NCBI GenBank assembly: GCA_023260395.1
Contig: JALQVI010000009.1
Span: forward strand, 1 to 39,414
Origin: Candidatus Nanopelagicales bacterium
Lineage (GTDB): Bacteria > Actinomycetota > Actinomycetes > S36-B12 > UBA5976
DNA: 39,414 bases
Reading direction: 5' to 3'
Shown: positions 18,297 to 29,061 of the stretch, in pieces
How the letters are laid out: each line of letters starts with the position of its first letter
Position numbering within the stretch: position 1 is the stretch's first letter
Program-made: the position numbers and the translations under genes
Notes under the pieces: model-generated
Seen by the model: only the letters and a program-made list of their open reading frames with translations
Database searches by the model: none
What the model was told of the DNA's origin: nothing

Positions 18297-18920
18297 ATGA
18301 CTAAAACAATGCACGATGAACCACTCGAAATTGTGATTCATGGACGTCACTCCAACGTTTCGGATCGCTTTAAAGAATTTGTGACTGACAAAGTCAGCCG
18401 CATCGAGAGGTTTTCGGTTCCCGTGCATCGAATAGACGTTGAAGTCTCCCACGAGGCAAACCCACGACAACACGATCGTGCGTACGAAGTTGAATTGACA
18501 TGCAGCGGCAGCGGGCCATTCCTGCGCACTGAAGCCCATGCATCCGATAAGTACGCAGCGATGGAACTTGCCTACGCAAAATTAGAGGAATGCTTCCGAC
18601 GTATGCATGAACGTCGTCGTTCAGTTCGACATCAGCGACCACAAGTGGATGGCGCATTGCTGGTCGTTAGTGATGTAACCGCACATGACAGCGAAGAGGA
18701 AATTGATGACCCCTCAATCGTTTTGGAATCAGGCCCACTGGTCGTTCGAACCAAAAACATTGAAACCGCTGTCATGAGTGTTGAAAAAGCTGTCGAAGCG
18801 ATGGAACTGCTTGGGCACGATTTCTTTCTCTTTGAAAATGAAGCATCCGGATTACCGAGTGTGATCTACCGTCGTCGAGGTTACGACTTTGGCTTGGTGG
18901 AACTCGGGAAGGCGAGTTAA
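18297..18920 (+). CDS. hpf: Ribosome hibernation promoting factor, long form
   Basis: EIVIHGRHSNVSDRFKEFVTDKVSRIERF; C-terminal dimerisation domain VVRTKNIETAVMSVEKAVEAMELLGHDFFLF; SD AAGGAG 7 nt before ATG 18297. Confidence 0.93.
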   Translation: MTKTMHDEPLEIVIHGRHSNVSDRFKEFVTDKVSRIERFSVPVHRIDVEVSHEANPRQHDRAYEVELTCSGSGPFLRTEAHASDKYAAMELAYAKLEECFRRMHERRRSVRHQRPQVDGALLVVSDVTAHDSEEEIDDPSIVLESGPLVVRTKNIETAVMSVEKAVEAMELLGHDFFLFENEASGLPSVIYRRRGYDFGLVELGKAS

Positions 18921-18932
18921 CCTCAGGTCGGA

Positions 18933-20198
18933 TTAATTCAGTTGGGCGAGCGCCTTAGTCAGTTTGGCTTTGGCGCTCGCTGGCTTTACCTCGCCAATTC
19001 GAACATCGCTGGCATTGACCCATGAGGCGGCTCGTTTGAGTGCCACAGCTGTGCCATCAATCGATTGTTGTGCAACATTCTTGAGACCAAGGGTTTCAAA
19101 AGTTACAGTTTTGGCTTCCATGATGGTGTTGCGGCCGTCTTTGATCCGACCTGGGTCAACGCGGGCCACCAAGTGTGAATCATGCAGGACGGGCATGGCG
19201 AAGTACCCGTACACACGCTTTGCGGCCGGAGTGTATGCCTCTAGTCGGTAATCCATGTGGAACATACGCGATACGCGTTCTCGATGCCAGACCAGCGAAT
19301 CAAACGGTGATAGCAACGTTGTTGTGGATGTTTGGGCAATCTTGTTCTTGTTGAGTAAAGCTATAACTTTGGGGTCGGCATACGTCGGCTCACTCCAGCC
19401 TTCTACCTGAACTTCGATGATTTCTTTCGCCTCGATGCAGTCTCTTAGAATCTTGAGTACATGCGGTCGAGTGCTGTGCCAACCGGTGAGTCGATGTACG
19501 TCGATGAGATCGCTGACAGTTCCAACACCAAGTGTTCGCATGGAATCAAGCAGCAAAGCTTTGACACATTCATCATCCGATGGTCCAGTGATGCCTTGTT
19601 GTGTCACATAGCGGTCAGATTCCAAAAATTGGTGCGGGATGGAATTGTGAGTCAGCGAATAAATGCGACGCCAACCAACACGCTGGGTGCATACAACCTC
19701 GCCAATAGCCAAAAGCCATTCCAGTGCTTCTTTGGTATCCGACCAATCCCACCAATCGCTGCCTTTTTTGGCGCCGCCAAGATCAGTTGCGGTGGCCGAA
19801 GTGTCTGCCAGACGCTTTTTAACGTCGCGCAGTGTCTTGGCGCTTGGCAAGTTATCCCACGTACTCTTTTTCGCGACGAACCCGCGTCGTCGCGTGGCAA
19901 AAAAAGGAAACATGTCGATTGGTAAAACGCACGCTGCGTGCGACCAGTATTCAAAAGTGTGAGGGGGATTTGCCCACAACGCAGTTTCAACTTGCGCTCG
20001 TGTCACCTGGGCAGAGCGTGCATAGTGGACCAACTCATGAGACCGAGCCAAGGTCGAAATGGTGTCGAGCTGAATTGCGCCGAGATTGTGGAGTACTCCA
20101 TTGAGCTGTGAATCGTTTGTGGACTCGGGGGTCGTATCCAAACCTTGGGCATGAATGGCCATGGACTTTGCCTGCGAAAGTGTAAGTGATGGAGTCAA
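18933..20198 (-). CDS. Winged-helix DNA-binding protein, YcaQ/AlkZ-like DNA glycosylase family
   Basis: LGAIQLDTISTLARSHELVHYAR, HTFEYWSHAACVLPI, LLSPFDSLVWHRERVSRMF are characteristic of the family. Confidence 0.85.
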   Translation of the reverse strand: MTPSLTLSQAKSMAIHAQGLDTTPESTNDSQLNGVLHNLGAIQLDTISTLARSHELVHYARSAQVTRAQVETALWANPPHTFEYWSHAACVLPIDMFPFFATRRRGFVAKKSTWDNLPSAKTLRDVKKRLADTSATATDLGGAKKGSDWWDWSDTKEALEWLLAIGEVVCTQRVGWRRIYSLTHNSIPHQFLESDRYVTQQGITGPSDDECVKALLLDSMRTLGVGTVSDLIDVHRLTGWHSTRPHVLKILRDCIEAKEIIEVQVEGWSEPTYADPKVIALLNKNKIAQTSTTTLLSPFDSLVWHRERVSRMFHMDYRLEAYTPAAKRVYGYFAMPVLHDSHLVARVDPGRIKDGRNTIMEAKTVTFETLGLKNVAQQSIDGTAVALKRAASWVNASDVRIGEVKPASAKAKLTKALAQLN

Positions 20199-20263
20199 GA
20201 CATGACACTTTCTGTGACAGGCATTCCGCTAAGGTTACGAGTGTTGCCAGTTTAGGTGGATGT

Positions 20264-21475
20264 GTGAGCGCTCAAGTGAATAATCAAGCCGAAAGTACCA
20301 AGTCAGTAATCTTGCGGTCACTACCGCTCGTTGCATTCTCGATGACGCTTCGGCCTATGGTCACTTCTGTAGGTCCGGTACTTCCTGAAATTCGCCATGA
20401 ATTGCACATGTCTGCCACTCAGGCGAGTTACTTAACGGCGCTTCCAGTTGTGTGTTTTGCGATTGGTGCATTTTTGACACCTCGACTCCTTCGTCACGTA
20501 AGCCCAAATCATGCAGTCGCATTGGCAATGGTGTTGTTGTTCATCGGTGGCAATGTTCGCCTTATTTCACACACGTCAATCGTGTTGTTGGGAACTTTTA
20601 TCGCGGGTATGGGCGCTGCGATCGGCAACGTGCTTGGCGGCCTTGTTGCTCGACGCGATTTCTCGGCTCGAGTTGGACTCGTGATGGGTTTGTACGTCGG
20701 TCTCATGTCATTGTCGTCATCAACTGCGGCAATGATTTCCTACCCAGTGTCACAGCACTTTGGTTCGTGGAAATATGCGCTCGCAATTTGGGCCGACTTG
20801 GCCTTCATCGTGCTTGGAATTTGGCTCGTCACTCAACGGGGCCACGAAGACAATTCACCGATGACAACAACGAGTTCTTACCGCTACATCGCGAAAAACA
20901 AAATGGCCTGGTGGCTCGTTTTGTACTTTGGTTTCCAGTCAACAAACTTTCATTCGCTCGCTGGCTGGTTGCCCACCATTTTGCGTGATGCCGGCATTGA
21001 CCCCACGCGTGCTGGTGACATGGTTTCCTTGATGATTCTTGTTGGAGTTCCAGCAGGGCTATTGATGCCGCCGCTCATTGCGCGCTTTGAATCTCAACGC
21101 ATCATGATTTCGCTAGTCGTAGCCATTAGTTTGGTTGGCCTAGTTGGGGTGTGGCAGGCTCCGACTTTGGCACCATGGCTGTGGGTTGTGTGCTTGGGAC
21201 TTGGAGTTGGATCATCGTTCCCCATCGCCCTGACTTTGGTTATTACGAAATCCAACAGCTCAGAAGCGGCACGTGATTTAAGTTCGTTCATGCAAAGTTG
21301 GGGCTATGTGATTTCGGCAATCGGGCCGTTGGCATTGGGAGCTCTGCGCGATGCCACAGGCTCATGGTCGTATGCGTTGATTGCCTTGATTATTGGAACT
21401 GGCATTCAATTCACGGCAGGCATGGTGGTGGGTGGCCCTGGCCATCTACACGTGGACGAAACCGTTTCTGCCTAG
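20264..21475 (+). CDS. MFS transporter (CynX/NimT-like)
   Basis: 12 hydrophobic segments; VGPVLPEIRHELHMSATQASYLTALPVVCFAIGAF; start GTG 20264 chosen. Confidence 0.85.
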   Translation: MSAQVNNQAESTKSVILRSLPLVAFSMTLRPMVTSVGPVLPEIRHELHMSATQASYLTALPVVCFAIGAFLTPRLLRHVSPNHAVALAMVLLFIGGNVRLISHTSIVLLGTFIAGMGAAIGNVLGGLVARRDFSARVGLVMGLYVGLMSLSSSTAAMISYPVSQHFGSWKYALAIWADLAFIVLGIWLVTQRGHEDNSPMTTTSSYRYIAKNKMAWWLVLYFGFQSTNFHSLAGWLPTILRDAGIDPTRAGDMVSLMILVGVPAGLLMPPLIARFESQRIMISLVVAISLVGLVGVWQAPTLAPWLWVVCLGLGVGSSFPIALTLVITKSNSSEAARDLSSFMQSWGYVISAIGPLALGALRDATGSWSYALIALIIGTGIQFTAGMVVGGPGHLHVDETVSA

Positions 21476-21507
21476 CGTGACATCGTTCTACATGTAAGAC
21501 TCGGCGC

Positions 21508-22386
21508 ATGAGAGAAAGCTTCTTCTTGCGTACAACGGGTGAACGCGTTGACTACTTCGATAGCGGTACTGGAACTGATCTGATCATTTATCACCATGGA
21601 ACTCCAGGTGCTGGTCCGATGCATTCAGATTTGCTCAATCCTGCGCGTGATAATGATTTACGAATTGTCGAATTGGTGCGACCAGGGTACGGAGACTCTT
21701 CGCGAATGGCCGGCCGCAGAGTTGCCGATGTCGTTGACTTGGCTGATGAGCTTGCCGACCACCTTGGATTTGATCGGTATGTGACGATGGGCTGGTCTGG
21801 GGGTGGGCCGCATGCGTTGGCCAACGTCGCGTTAAGTCCTGATCGTTGTGTTGCGGCGATGTCTCTGGCAGGTGTTGGAATGTTTGGCCAAGACGACTTG
21901 GATTTCTTGGCCGGAATGGGCCAAGACAATCACGATGAATTTGCTGCTGCATTGCGAGGCGAAACTGATATTCGTGAGTACCTTGAACCGATTGCCGAAG
22001 AACTTGCGACAATCACTGGCGCACAGATTGTCGATGTCATGGGTTCATTGCTTCCGGATGAGGATCGTGAAGCGCTCACAGGTGAATATGGCGAGAACAC
22101 CGCTGAAATATTTCGGTGGGCAGTTCACACCGGCGTAGATGGCTGGCTTGATGATGACATTGCGTTCACAGCGCCGTGGGGTTTTCAGCTGGAGGACATC
22201 ACAAATCCAGTCGCCGTGTGGCAGGGGGCCACTGACTTGATGGTGCCGTTTGCCCATGGTCAATGGTTAGTGAGCAAGATTTCGAATACCGAAGCCAACT
22301 TGCTTGAGGGTCATGGCCATCTATCGATTGGTGAGCCGGCTCTGGCAGATGGATTTGCTTGGCTTAAGAGGCAGTTAGCGAATTAA
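21508..22386 (+). CDS. Alpha/beta hydrolase
   Basis: HHGTPGAG oxyanion motif, MGWSGGGPHALA nucleophile elbow, GHGHLS catalytic His. Confidence 0.9.
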   Translation: MRESFFLRTTGERVDYFDSGTGTDLIIYHHGTPGAGPMHSDLLNPARDNDLRIVELVRPGYGDSSRMAGRRVADVVDLADELADHLGFDRYVTMGWSGGGPHALANVALSPDRCVAAMSLAGVGMFGQDDLDFLAGMGQDNHDEFAAALRGETDIREYLEPIAEELATITGAQIVDVMGSLLPDEDREALTGEYGENTAEIFRWAVHTGVDGWLDDDIAFTAPWGFQLEDITNPVAVWQGATDLMVPFAHGQWLVSKISNTEANLLEGHGHLSIGEPALADGFAWLKRQLAN

Positions 22387-23025
22387 TTTGTTGCCGTCGG
22401 TCGACATCAAAGTGGCGATGAGTTGATCTTCAGAATTTGGCGACGAGCTCAAGTCTGAAATCACTCCATCTTGATCTTCTTGGGAACGGTTCTGATTGAG
22501 TTTTGCCTTGGCTTCAATGCGATCAATCGTTAATGTGACCGCGACAATGCCCTTGAGCTGCGCATTCATGTAGACATCCGGAGCATCATCGATACTCCAC
22601 GGTTCATTGCGTTGTGTTTCGTACTTGTCAGTCAACTCGCGCACAATGCCACGCAAATAATCAGTGTCGTGACTAATTTCGACTGTGCCACTGAGATGCA
22701 CGGATGTGTAATTCCAGGTAGGGACGACTTTGCCGTGCTCGGCCTTCGCAGCATAGTTGCTTGGTGAAATGTAAGCCTGTGGGCCATGCACAATCGCCAG
22801 CGCGCGAACTCCATTGCTAATGTGTTCCCATTGCTTGTTAGCTCGTGCAATGTGCATGACGAGCGTTCCGTTTGCAGTGTCATCGTTACGCCAGACACAC
22901 GGCATCAAAGTAGATACTGGTTGCCCTGATTCATCCACAGTTACAAAGTCAGCAGTGCCTACAACCTGGACGAATTCTTGAATATCGGTCAAGTCCTCGA
23001 CCGTGAAATGAGCAGGCTGGTACAT
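22375..23025 (-). CDS. FMN-binding (PaiB-like) protein
   Basis: MYQPAHFTVEDLTDIQEFV, MHIARANKQWEH, ISPSNYAAKAEHGKVVPTWNYTSVHLSG. Confidence 0.88.
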   Translation of the reverse strand: MYQPAHFTVEDLTDIQEFVQVVGTADFVTVDESGQPVSTLMPCVWRNDDTANGTLVMHIARANKQWEHISNGVRALAIVHGPQAYISPSNYAAKAEHGKVVPTWNYTSVHLSGTVEISHDTDYLRGIVRELTDKYETQRNEPWSIDDAPDVYMNAQLKGIVAVTLTIDRIEAKAKLNQNRSQEDQDGVISDLSSSPNSEDQLIATLMSTDGNKLIR

Positions 23026-23049
23026 ATCAACCTTCTTTCAGGCGAGTAA

Positions 23050-24219
23050 TCACCAGTTGCGCATGAGCTCAACCTGAGCACCCATTGATTTTACGGTCTT
23101 TGATGTGCGAGAAAGTGCTTTCTTGAGCCGTGGCTTGGTGGTACTGACCCACTTGCCGGTATGCAGCGCTCGATTCACATCGAGAACTCGCACTGGAAAT
23201 GAATCAGTTATAAGCGTTGGGGCGTATTCAACTTTTGTGATTGCGAAGTTGCCGGTTGCGATTTCGGTGAAAGTCCATCGGGTAATGATGCCCTCGGATT
23301 TGATAGTAAGTGGTTCACGTTGTGCGGCATCAAGATTTCCATGGCTGTATACCACCCACATGTTGCCAATTTTTTGAATGGGTTGAACCGAATGAGTGTG
23401 GTCACCATCAATCAAATTAATGAGTCCGCTTTTCGCAAGTTTTTTCGCGATAGAAGTTTGATAATCATTTGGATAGTTTGTGTATTCGTCGCCCCAATGC
23501 AGTTTTGCAATGACAACTTGTGCACCCGCAGTTCTTGCCGCCCGAGCTGCTGCTTCGATTTTCTTGACACTGATTTGATTAGCCCGCCACTTTTGACCTT
23601 GGGGGTAGGGAAGTCCGTTGAATCCATAAGTGAAAGCAATAATTCCAACTTTGACATTTCCGCGCGAAGTATTAACTGTCATGATTAACGGAACTGTGGA
23701 CTCGGCCTTAGTGCGGTACGTGCCGGTATGTGCGATACCTGCTTTATCCAGATCATCAAGTGTTCGTTTGATTCCGGCCGCGCCGGCATCAAATGAATGA
23801 TTAGAAGTTTGATCGCACATATCGAATCCGAGCTTTTTAACTGCGGAAACAATTTGTGGTGGCGAATTAAAAATGGGATATCCGCTGTATGGTCCACCGA
23901 GCTTTCCAAGAGGAGTCTCTAAGTGGCACAGTGCAAGGTCTGCAGTTGACGTTATCCGCTTAATGTCCGAAAGCTGGGGATAGAAGTCCCACTTGCCATG
24001 TTTGCCATCCATGCGAGCTTGCGTCCAGGTCCGCTCGTGCAGCAACAGATCCCCGGATGAAACTATGCGGAACTGCCGAGGGTTAGACGCTGTTGTCACA
24101 GCGGCAGTCCCGCCCAGCGAAGACGTGGATTTTTCCGGAGTGGACGAAGGTGTCGCATTTGCCGTGGTGCACGCACAGAGGACTGATACAAGTGCGCCAA
24201 TCGTCAGAATTCGTCTCAC
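23050..24219 (-). CDS. CapA-family (poly-gamma-glutamate-type) metallophosphatase-like lipoprotein
   Basis: Lipobox-like LVSVLCAC; SGDLLLHERTWTQA, ADLALCHLETPLG, MCDQTSNHSFDAGAAGIKRTLDDL, IIAFTYGFNG, AKLHWGDEY. Confidence 0.88.
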   Translation of the reverse strand: MRRILTIGALVSVLCACTTANATPSSTPEKSTSSLGGTAAVTTASNPRQFRIVSSGDLLLHERTWTQARMDGKHGKWDFYPQLSDIKRITSTADLALCHLETPLGKLGGPYSGYPIFNSPPQIVSAVKKLGFDMCDQTSNHSFDAGAAGIKRTLDDLDKAGIAHTGTYRTKAESTVPLIMTVNTSRGNVKVGIIAFTYGFNGLPYPQGQKWRANQISVKKIEAAARAARTAGAQVVIAKLHWGDEYTNYPNDYQTSIAKKLAKSGLINLIDGDHTHSVQPIQKIGNMWVVYSHGNLDAAQREPLTIKSEGIITRWTFTEIATGNFAITKVEYAPTLITDSFPVRVLDVNRALHTGKWVSTTKPRLKKALSRTSKTVKSMGAQVELMRNW

Positions 24220-24262
24220 ACTTCAAAGTATGTACGTTGCAGGAAAACTGCGAGAATGAAAT

Positions 24263-26320
24263 GTGCCAAATCGATTGCAAAATTCCACTTCGCCATACTT
24301 ACAGGCTCACGCCGATAATCCTGTTGACTGGTATCCCTGGGGCGAAGAGGCATTTGCCGAAGCACGTCGGCGAGATGTCCCAATCTTTTTGAGTGTTGGA
24401 TACAGTGCGTGTCACTGGTGCCATGTGATGGCACATGAAAGTTTCGAAAACCCGCACGTGGCGGCAATTTTGAATGAGTACTTCGTCAGCGTGAAAGTAG
24501 ACCGCGAAGAACTACCTGCAGTCGATGCCTTGTACATGCAAGCAACCCAGGCCATGACTGGCCATGGTGGCTGGCCGATGTCGGTGTGGCTAGATCACGA
24601 TCGCGCACCTTGGTATGCCGGCACATACTTTCCATCGACACCGAGTCACGGCAGCCCATCATTTGTGCAGCTGCTTTCCGGTTTGCATGATGCCTGGACC
24701 AATGACCGCGAACGCGTGCACGAATCTGCCCGACGAATTATTGCTCGACTTTCGGATTTATCAGAATGGGAACGTAGCACCACCTGGACTAAGTCTGACG
24801 TTGAAGATTCAGTGACGCAGGCCATTGAGAACCTGGCCAACAGTTTTGATGTGGTCAATGGTGGCTTTGGTGGCGCTCCGAAGTTTCCACCAAGTTTGGT
24901 TTTGCAATTTCTGAATGACTATGACGGTTACTGCCGTGTCAATAATGTGGACTTCGATCCACGTGTGGCGGCAATGGTTGAAGCCACTTGTGAGCGCATG
25001 GCTCGCGGTGGAATGTACGACCAGTTAGGTGGCGGGTTTGCTCGCTACAGCGTTGATGAAACATGGACTGTTCCGCATTTTGAAAAGATGCTCTACGACA
25101 ACGCGTTGCTGCTGCAAGCATTCACGATGTGGTTTTTGCAAACAAACAATCCGTTGGCCGAGCGCATCATGAACGAAACTGCAACTTTTATGTTGCGCGA
25201 TTTACGAACGTCCGAAGGTGGATTTGCTGCAGCACTTGATGCGGACAGCCTGGATGAATCAACTGGTGAACATCGCGAGGGTGCGTATTACGCCTGGAAT
25301 GTGGCGCAATTCCATGAGGTGCTAGGCGACGATGCAGAATGGGCTGCAGAAATTTTCGATGTATCCGAACGTGGAAATTTTGAACATGGATATTCGGTCC
25401 TGCGTCGAGATCGTGATCCGCAAGATATTCAGCGACTCGACAATGTCATCGCCAAGTTACGTGCGGCACAAAGTTTGAGACCTGCACCGGCGCGCGATGA
25501 CAAAGTTGTTGCTGCGTGGAACGGACTGGCGATTAGCGCTCTCGTCCGGGCCGGTTTAGCACTGGGCAATGATGAATGGGTCCAGGCTTCAATTGCTGCT
25601 GCCGATTTGTTGGTCTCAGTTCATCTCGGGGCCGATTCGAATCACCCTGCTCGTTTGGTCCGGGTCTCGCGTGATGGTGTTCCAGGTACGCACGCACTCG
25701 GTGTGCTCGACGACCAAGCAATTGTTGCGAAGGCATTCCTTGATGTAGCGCAAGCAACCGGTGATAGTTCATGGCTGGAGTTAGCGCACACTTTGCTTGT
25801 CGATATCAAAGAACATTTCATCGAAGGCTCGATGTTGTCCGATGTCGCAGATGACGTTCCAGCAGTAACCGATGCATTAACTAATCGTGGTGTGGATCCA
25901 ACGGACAACGTCACTCCTTCAGGTTGGAGCAGCGCGATTGATGCAGCATTGACGTATTCCGCATTGACCGGAGATGCCACGTGGCACACGTGGGCCGAAG
26001 AGTTCATTGATCCAATACTTAAGTTGGCATCGTCGCATGGTCGCTTTACTGGCTTTGGCGCAGCGGTCCTTATTCGATGGCTTGATGGTCCACGCGAAGT
26101 TGCTGTCGCAGCGCCATTTGATTCCGCAATGGTTCAAACAAGTTTTCGAGGCACAGCGCCAGGAGCGGTGGTTGCTTGGGGAACTGATTTGCCGCTCATG
26201 AAAGACCGGTCTCGCATTGCAGATGCAGACACCGCCTATGTGTGTCGCAATCATGTGTGTGACGCGCCAACAACATCACTCGAGGACTTAGCCAAGTCGT
26301 TGGGTGTTGTCGTTCAGTAG
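24263..26320 (+). CDS. Thioredoxin-domain protein, YyaL/SPATA20 (DUF255) family
   Basis: [57 protein letters not shown]. Confidence 0.93.
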   Translation: MPNRLQNSTSPYLQAHADNPVDWYPWGEEAFAEARRRDVPIFLSVGYSACHWCHVMAHESFENPHVAAILNEYFVSVKVDREELPAVDALYMQATQAMTGHGGWPMSVWLDHDRAPWYAGTYFPSTPSHGSPSFVQLLSGLHDAWTNDRERVHESARRIIARLSDLSEWERSTTWTKSDVEDSVTQAIENLANSFDVVNGGFGGAPKFPPSLVLQFLNDYDGYCRVNNVDFDPRVAAMVEATCERMARGGMYDQLGGGFARYSVDETWTVPHFEKMLYDNALLLQAFTMWFLQTNNPLAERIMNETATFMLRDLRTSEGGFAAALDADSLDESTGEHREGAYYAWNVAQFHEVLGDDAEWAAEIFDVSERGNFEHGYSVLRRDRDPQDIQRLDNVIAKLRAAQSLRPAPARDDKVVAAWNGLAISALVRAGLALGNDEWVQASIAAADLLVSVHLGADSNHPARLVRVSRDGVPGTHALGVLDDQAIVAKAFLDVAQATGDSSWLELAHTLLVDIKEHFIEGSMLSDVADDVPAVTDALTNRGVDPTDNVTPSGWSSAIDAALTYSALTGDATWHTWAEEFIDPILKLASSHGRFTGFGAAVLIRWLDGPREVAVAAPFDSAMVQTSFRGTAPGAVVAWGTDLPLMKDRSRIADADTAYVCRNHVCDAPTTSLEDLAKSLGVVVQ

Positions 26321-26325
26321 CTGGT

Positions 26326-27102
26326 TTAAGAGCCAAAGCGGCGATGACGAGCCGCATATGAACGAAGCGCACGCAAGAAATCAATCTTGCGGAAATTTGG
26401 CCAATACGCTTCGCAGAAATAAAACTCTGAATGAGCGCTTTGCCACAACAAGAAGCCGCTCAACCGCTGTTCACCGCTCGTGCGAATCACGAGGTCGGGA
26501 TCTGGTTGGCCTTTGGTGTACAAATGTGCGGCGATGTGGTCGATATCAAGATTGGCGGCAAGTTCATCCAACGTCGTACCAGCTGCTGAATGTTCTTGTA
26601 ACAAACTACGGACCGCATCGACCACTTCGCGTCGACCGCCATATCCCACTGCGATGTTCACAAGCAGTCCGTCAACATCGCCGGTATCCGCTTGTGCTTT
26701 GCGAAGCACTTCCGCGGTTTGCTCAGGTAATAAATTCAACGCGCCAACAGGATGGATGACCCATTGCTTTGACTCAGCTAAATCGCGAACAGTGTCTTCG
26801 ATAATGCCAAGTAGTGGCTTGAGTTCATTTTCAGGTCGAGAAAGGTTGTCGGTTGATAACAGCCACAAAGTGACGACTTCAACTCCAACTTCTTCACACC
26901 AGCCGAGAAATTCGCGAATCTTGACGCCGCCGGCGCGATGCCCGTGTGAAGTCGATGCACCTTGATCGGCGGCCCATCGACGATTGCCGTCCAAAATGAC
27001 GCCAACATGACGGGGGAGTTCTTCACGGGGCAAATGTGATTCAAGGCGATGGCCGTATAAGTCATAAGCGACTTCGCCCACTAAACGCCTAAAACGACCC
27101 AC
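26326..27102 (-). CDS. uppS: Isoprenyl (polyprenyl) diphosphate synthase, UppS-like
   Basis: LPRHVGVILDGNRRWAADQG, WLLSTDNLSRP, AVGYGGRREVVDA, DLVIRTSGEQRLSGFLLWQSAHSEFYF; start GTG 27102 inferred (ORF runs on upstream). Confidence 0.93.
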   Translation of the reverse strand: MGRFRRLVGEVAYDLYGHRLESHLPREELPRHVGVILDGNRRWAADQGASTSHGHRAGGVKIREFLGWCEEVGVEVVTLWLLSTDNLSRPENELKPLLGIIEDTVRDLAESKQWVIHPVGALNLLPEQTAEVLRKAQADTGDVDGLLVNIAVGYGGRREVVDAVRSLLQEHSAAGTTLDELAANLDIDHIAAHLYTKGQPDPDLVIRTSGEQRLSGFLLWQSAHSEFYFCEAYWPNFRKIDFLRALRSYAARHRRFGS

Positions 27103-27296
27103 ATCGCCAAGCGTACCTTGTGAGTTCTGGATGCGGTGGGTGTTATTGCGGCGAAGTGACCAACACAAAACCATTAGGCAAACGGGTTCTGACACACGGC
27201 GTGGCGCACCACATGCGGCTTCACACAGGCGTATTTTCACGTTAAAGAGCGGTGGGGAAGCTGCTCCCGAGAAAAACTGAAGTGTGATGTGGTCGC

Positions 27297-28604
27297 ATGA
27301 CAAATTCGGATATAAATCGATACACATTTGTGTTGGACACCAGCGTTTTGTTGGCCGACCCGGCGGCAATCTATAAGTTCGCCGAACACGAAGTTGTCAT
27401 CCCCGTAGTGGTCATCACTGAACTCGAAGCTAAGCGCCACCACCCTGAACTTGGTTTCTTTGCTCGAACTGCCTTACGCAGTTTGGATGACCTTCGCATT
27501 GAGCATGGTCGTCTTGATGCACCAATTGCAATTGGTGAACTTGGCGGAGTGTTGCTAGTCGAACTCAATCACACGAACCAAGAATCACTTCCTGCTGGAT
27601 TTCGATTGGCCGACAATGACACAAAGATTCTGGCGGTAGCTAAGAACCTCTCAAATGAAGGACGCAATGTCGTTCTAGTGAGCAAAGATTTGCCATTGCG
27701 AGTAAAAGCATCTGCGGTTGGACTTGAAGCCCAAGAGTATCGAGCAGAAACTGTGCAGTCATCCGGCTGGACAGGCATGACCGAAGTAGCCGTCTCGGTT
27801 TCGGAAATAGATGATTTGTACAGCGAAGATGTGATCGACATCGAGCAAGCCAGAAATTTGCCAGTGCATACCGGGGTAGTACTGACGAGTGAGCGCGGCA
27901 GCGCGCTAGGACGTGTGAACGCTCACGGTGATGTCCAACTTGTCCGAGGCGACCGTGATGTCTTTGGGTTGCACGGTCGGAGCGCCGAACAACGAGTTGC
28001 ATTGGACTTGTTAATGGACCCCGACATTGGGATTGTGTCACTTGGCGGACGCGCAGGAACAGGAAAGAGTGCCTTGGCATTGTGCGCTGGACTCGAATCT
28101 GTCATGGAACGTCAGTTGCATCGAAAAGTTGTGGTCTTTCGGCCACTATTCGCAGTCGGTGGGCAAGAGCTTGGCTACTTGCCGGGTTCCGAGGGCGACA
28201 AAATGTCACCGTGGGCACAAGCTGTCTTCGACACATTGTCGGCTGTGACTAGCCCAGCAGTGATCGATGAAATTATCGACCGCAACATGTTGGAAGTTTT
28301 ACCGCTAACACATATTCGCGGTCGGTCTCTTCACGATTCATTTGTGATTGTCGATGAAGCTCAGTCGTTAGAACGCAATGTACTTCTGACTGTGCTTTCT
28401 CGAATCGGTAAAGATAGTCGCGTTGTATTAACTCATGATGTTGCGCAACGTGACAATCTTCGCGTTGGTCGTCACGACGGTGTTGTCGCAGTAGTTGAGA
28501 AACTTAAAGGTCATCCGTTATTTGCTCACATTACGTTGACGCGCTCCGAACGATCTCCGATTGCCGCACTCGTTACTGAGTTATTAGAAGACATGCCCGC
28601 ATAG
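27297..28604 (+). CDS. PIN domain - PhoH-like ATPase
   Basis: N-terminal [21 protein letters not shown]; Pho[31 protein letters not shown]. Confidence 0.93.
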   Translation: MTNSDINRYTFVLDTSVLLADPAAIYKFAEHEVVIPVVVITELEAKRHHPELGFFARTALRSLDDLRIEHGRLDAPIAIGELGGVLLVELNHTNQESLPAGFRLADNDTKILAVAKNLSNEGRNVVLVSKDLPLRVKASAVGLEAQEYRAETVQSSGWTGMTEVAVSVSEIDDLYSEDVIDIEQARNLPVHTGVVLTSERGSALGRVNAHGDVQLVRGDRDVFGLHGRSAEQRVALDLLMDPDIGIVSLGGRAGTGKSALALCAGLESVMERQLHRKVVVFRPLFAVGGQELGYLPGSEGDKMSPWAQAVFDTLSAVTSPAVIDEIIDRNMLEVLPLTHIRGRSLHDSFVIVDEAQSLERNVLLTVLSRIGKDSRVVLTHDVAQRDNLRVGRHDGVVAVVEKLKGHPLFAHITLTRSERSPIAALVTELLEDMPA

Positions 28605-28621
28605 CAAAATTTCACATCGTT

Positions 28622-28636
28622 TAGAATGAAGCGGTG
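28622..28636 (+). promoter_or_regulatory. Candidate leaderless promoter -10 for SLT gene
   Basis: TAGAAT (28622-28627), 6 nt, GTG at 28634; no SD-like sequence. Confidence 0.5.
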
Positions 28637-29038
28637 TTTTCAACGGGGAAAAATATTCGCGTGCGCGCAATTGTTGTAGCGACCGCTGTGTTATTAACAG
28701 CAGCAATGCCAACGGCACAGGCATCAGCGTCAAAAAGTGCGGCAAAGAGTTACGCAAAGTCATATATGAAACAAACCTATGGTTGGGGCGACGCGCAATA
28801 CGCATGTCTCGTACATGTTTTCAACTACGAATCACATTGGAATTACAAAGCCAAGAACGGTCGCTATTGGGGGATCCCGCAGTTGAACTCTGGATTCGTG
28901 CGTGGCCAGGGATATAGCAAGTCACAGTTCATGGCTAATTACAAAGTTCAAATTCGCGTTGGCTTGAAATACATCAAAAAGCGACATCACACTCCGTGCA
29001 ATGCATGGCACAAAATTAAAAAGCACGGCAGCTACTAG
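28634..29038 (+). CDS. Secreted lytic transglycosylase-like (SLT) domain protein
   Basis: Signal peptide; ACLVHVFNYESHWNYKAKNGRYWGIPQLNSGF catalytic Glu context. Confidence 0.85.
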   Translation: MFSTGKNIRVRAIVVATAVLLTAAMPTAQASASKSAAKSYAKSYMKQTYGWGDAQYACLVHVFNYESHWNYKAKNGRYWGIPQLNSGFVRGQGYSKSQFMANYKVQIRVGLKYIKKRHHTPCNAWHKIKKHGSY

Positions 29039-29051
29039 CTACCGTGCTTTT
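29019..29051. terminator. Intrinsic terminator overlapping the 3' end of the SLT gene, facing fumarase
   Basis: AAAAGCACGG (29019-29028)/CCGTGCTTTT (29042-29051); the left arm encodes part of the C-terminus KKHGSY. Confidence 0.82.
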
Positions 29052-29061
29052 AGTCGAAGCG

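Noticed and set aside
17975-18304. 109-aa + strand ORF MAPTWVRDCGADQFF... between comF and hpf
   Set aside because: Low-complexity composition without recognisable domain, overlaps the hpf start, and the region is better explained by RNA structure.
27103-27369. N-terminal extension of the uppS ORF
   Set aside because: Sequence is not protein-like for this family and overlaps the phoH start; GTG 27102 gives a normal-length UppS.
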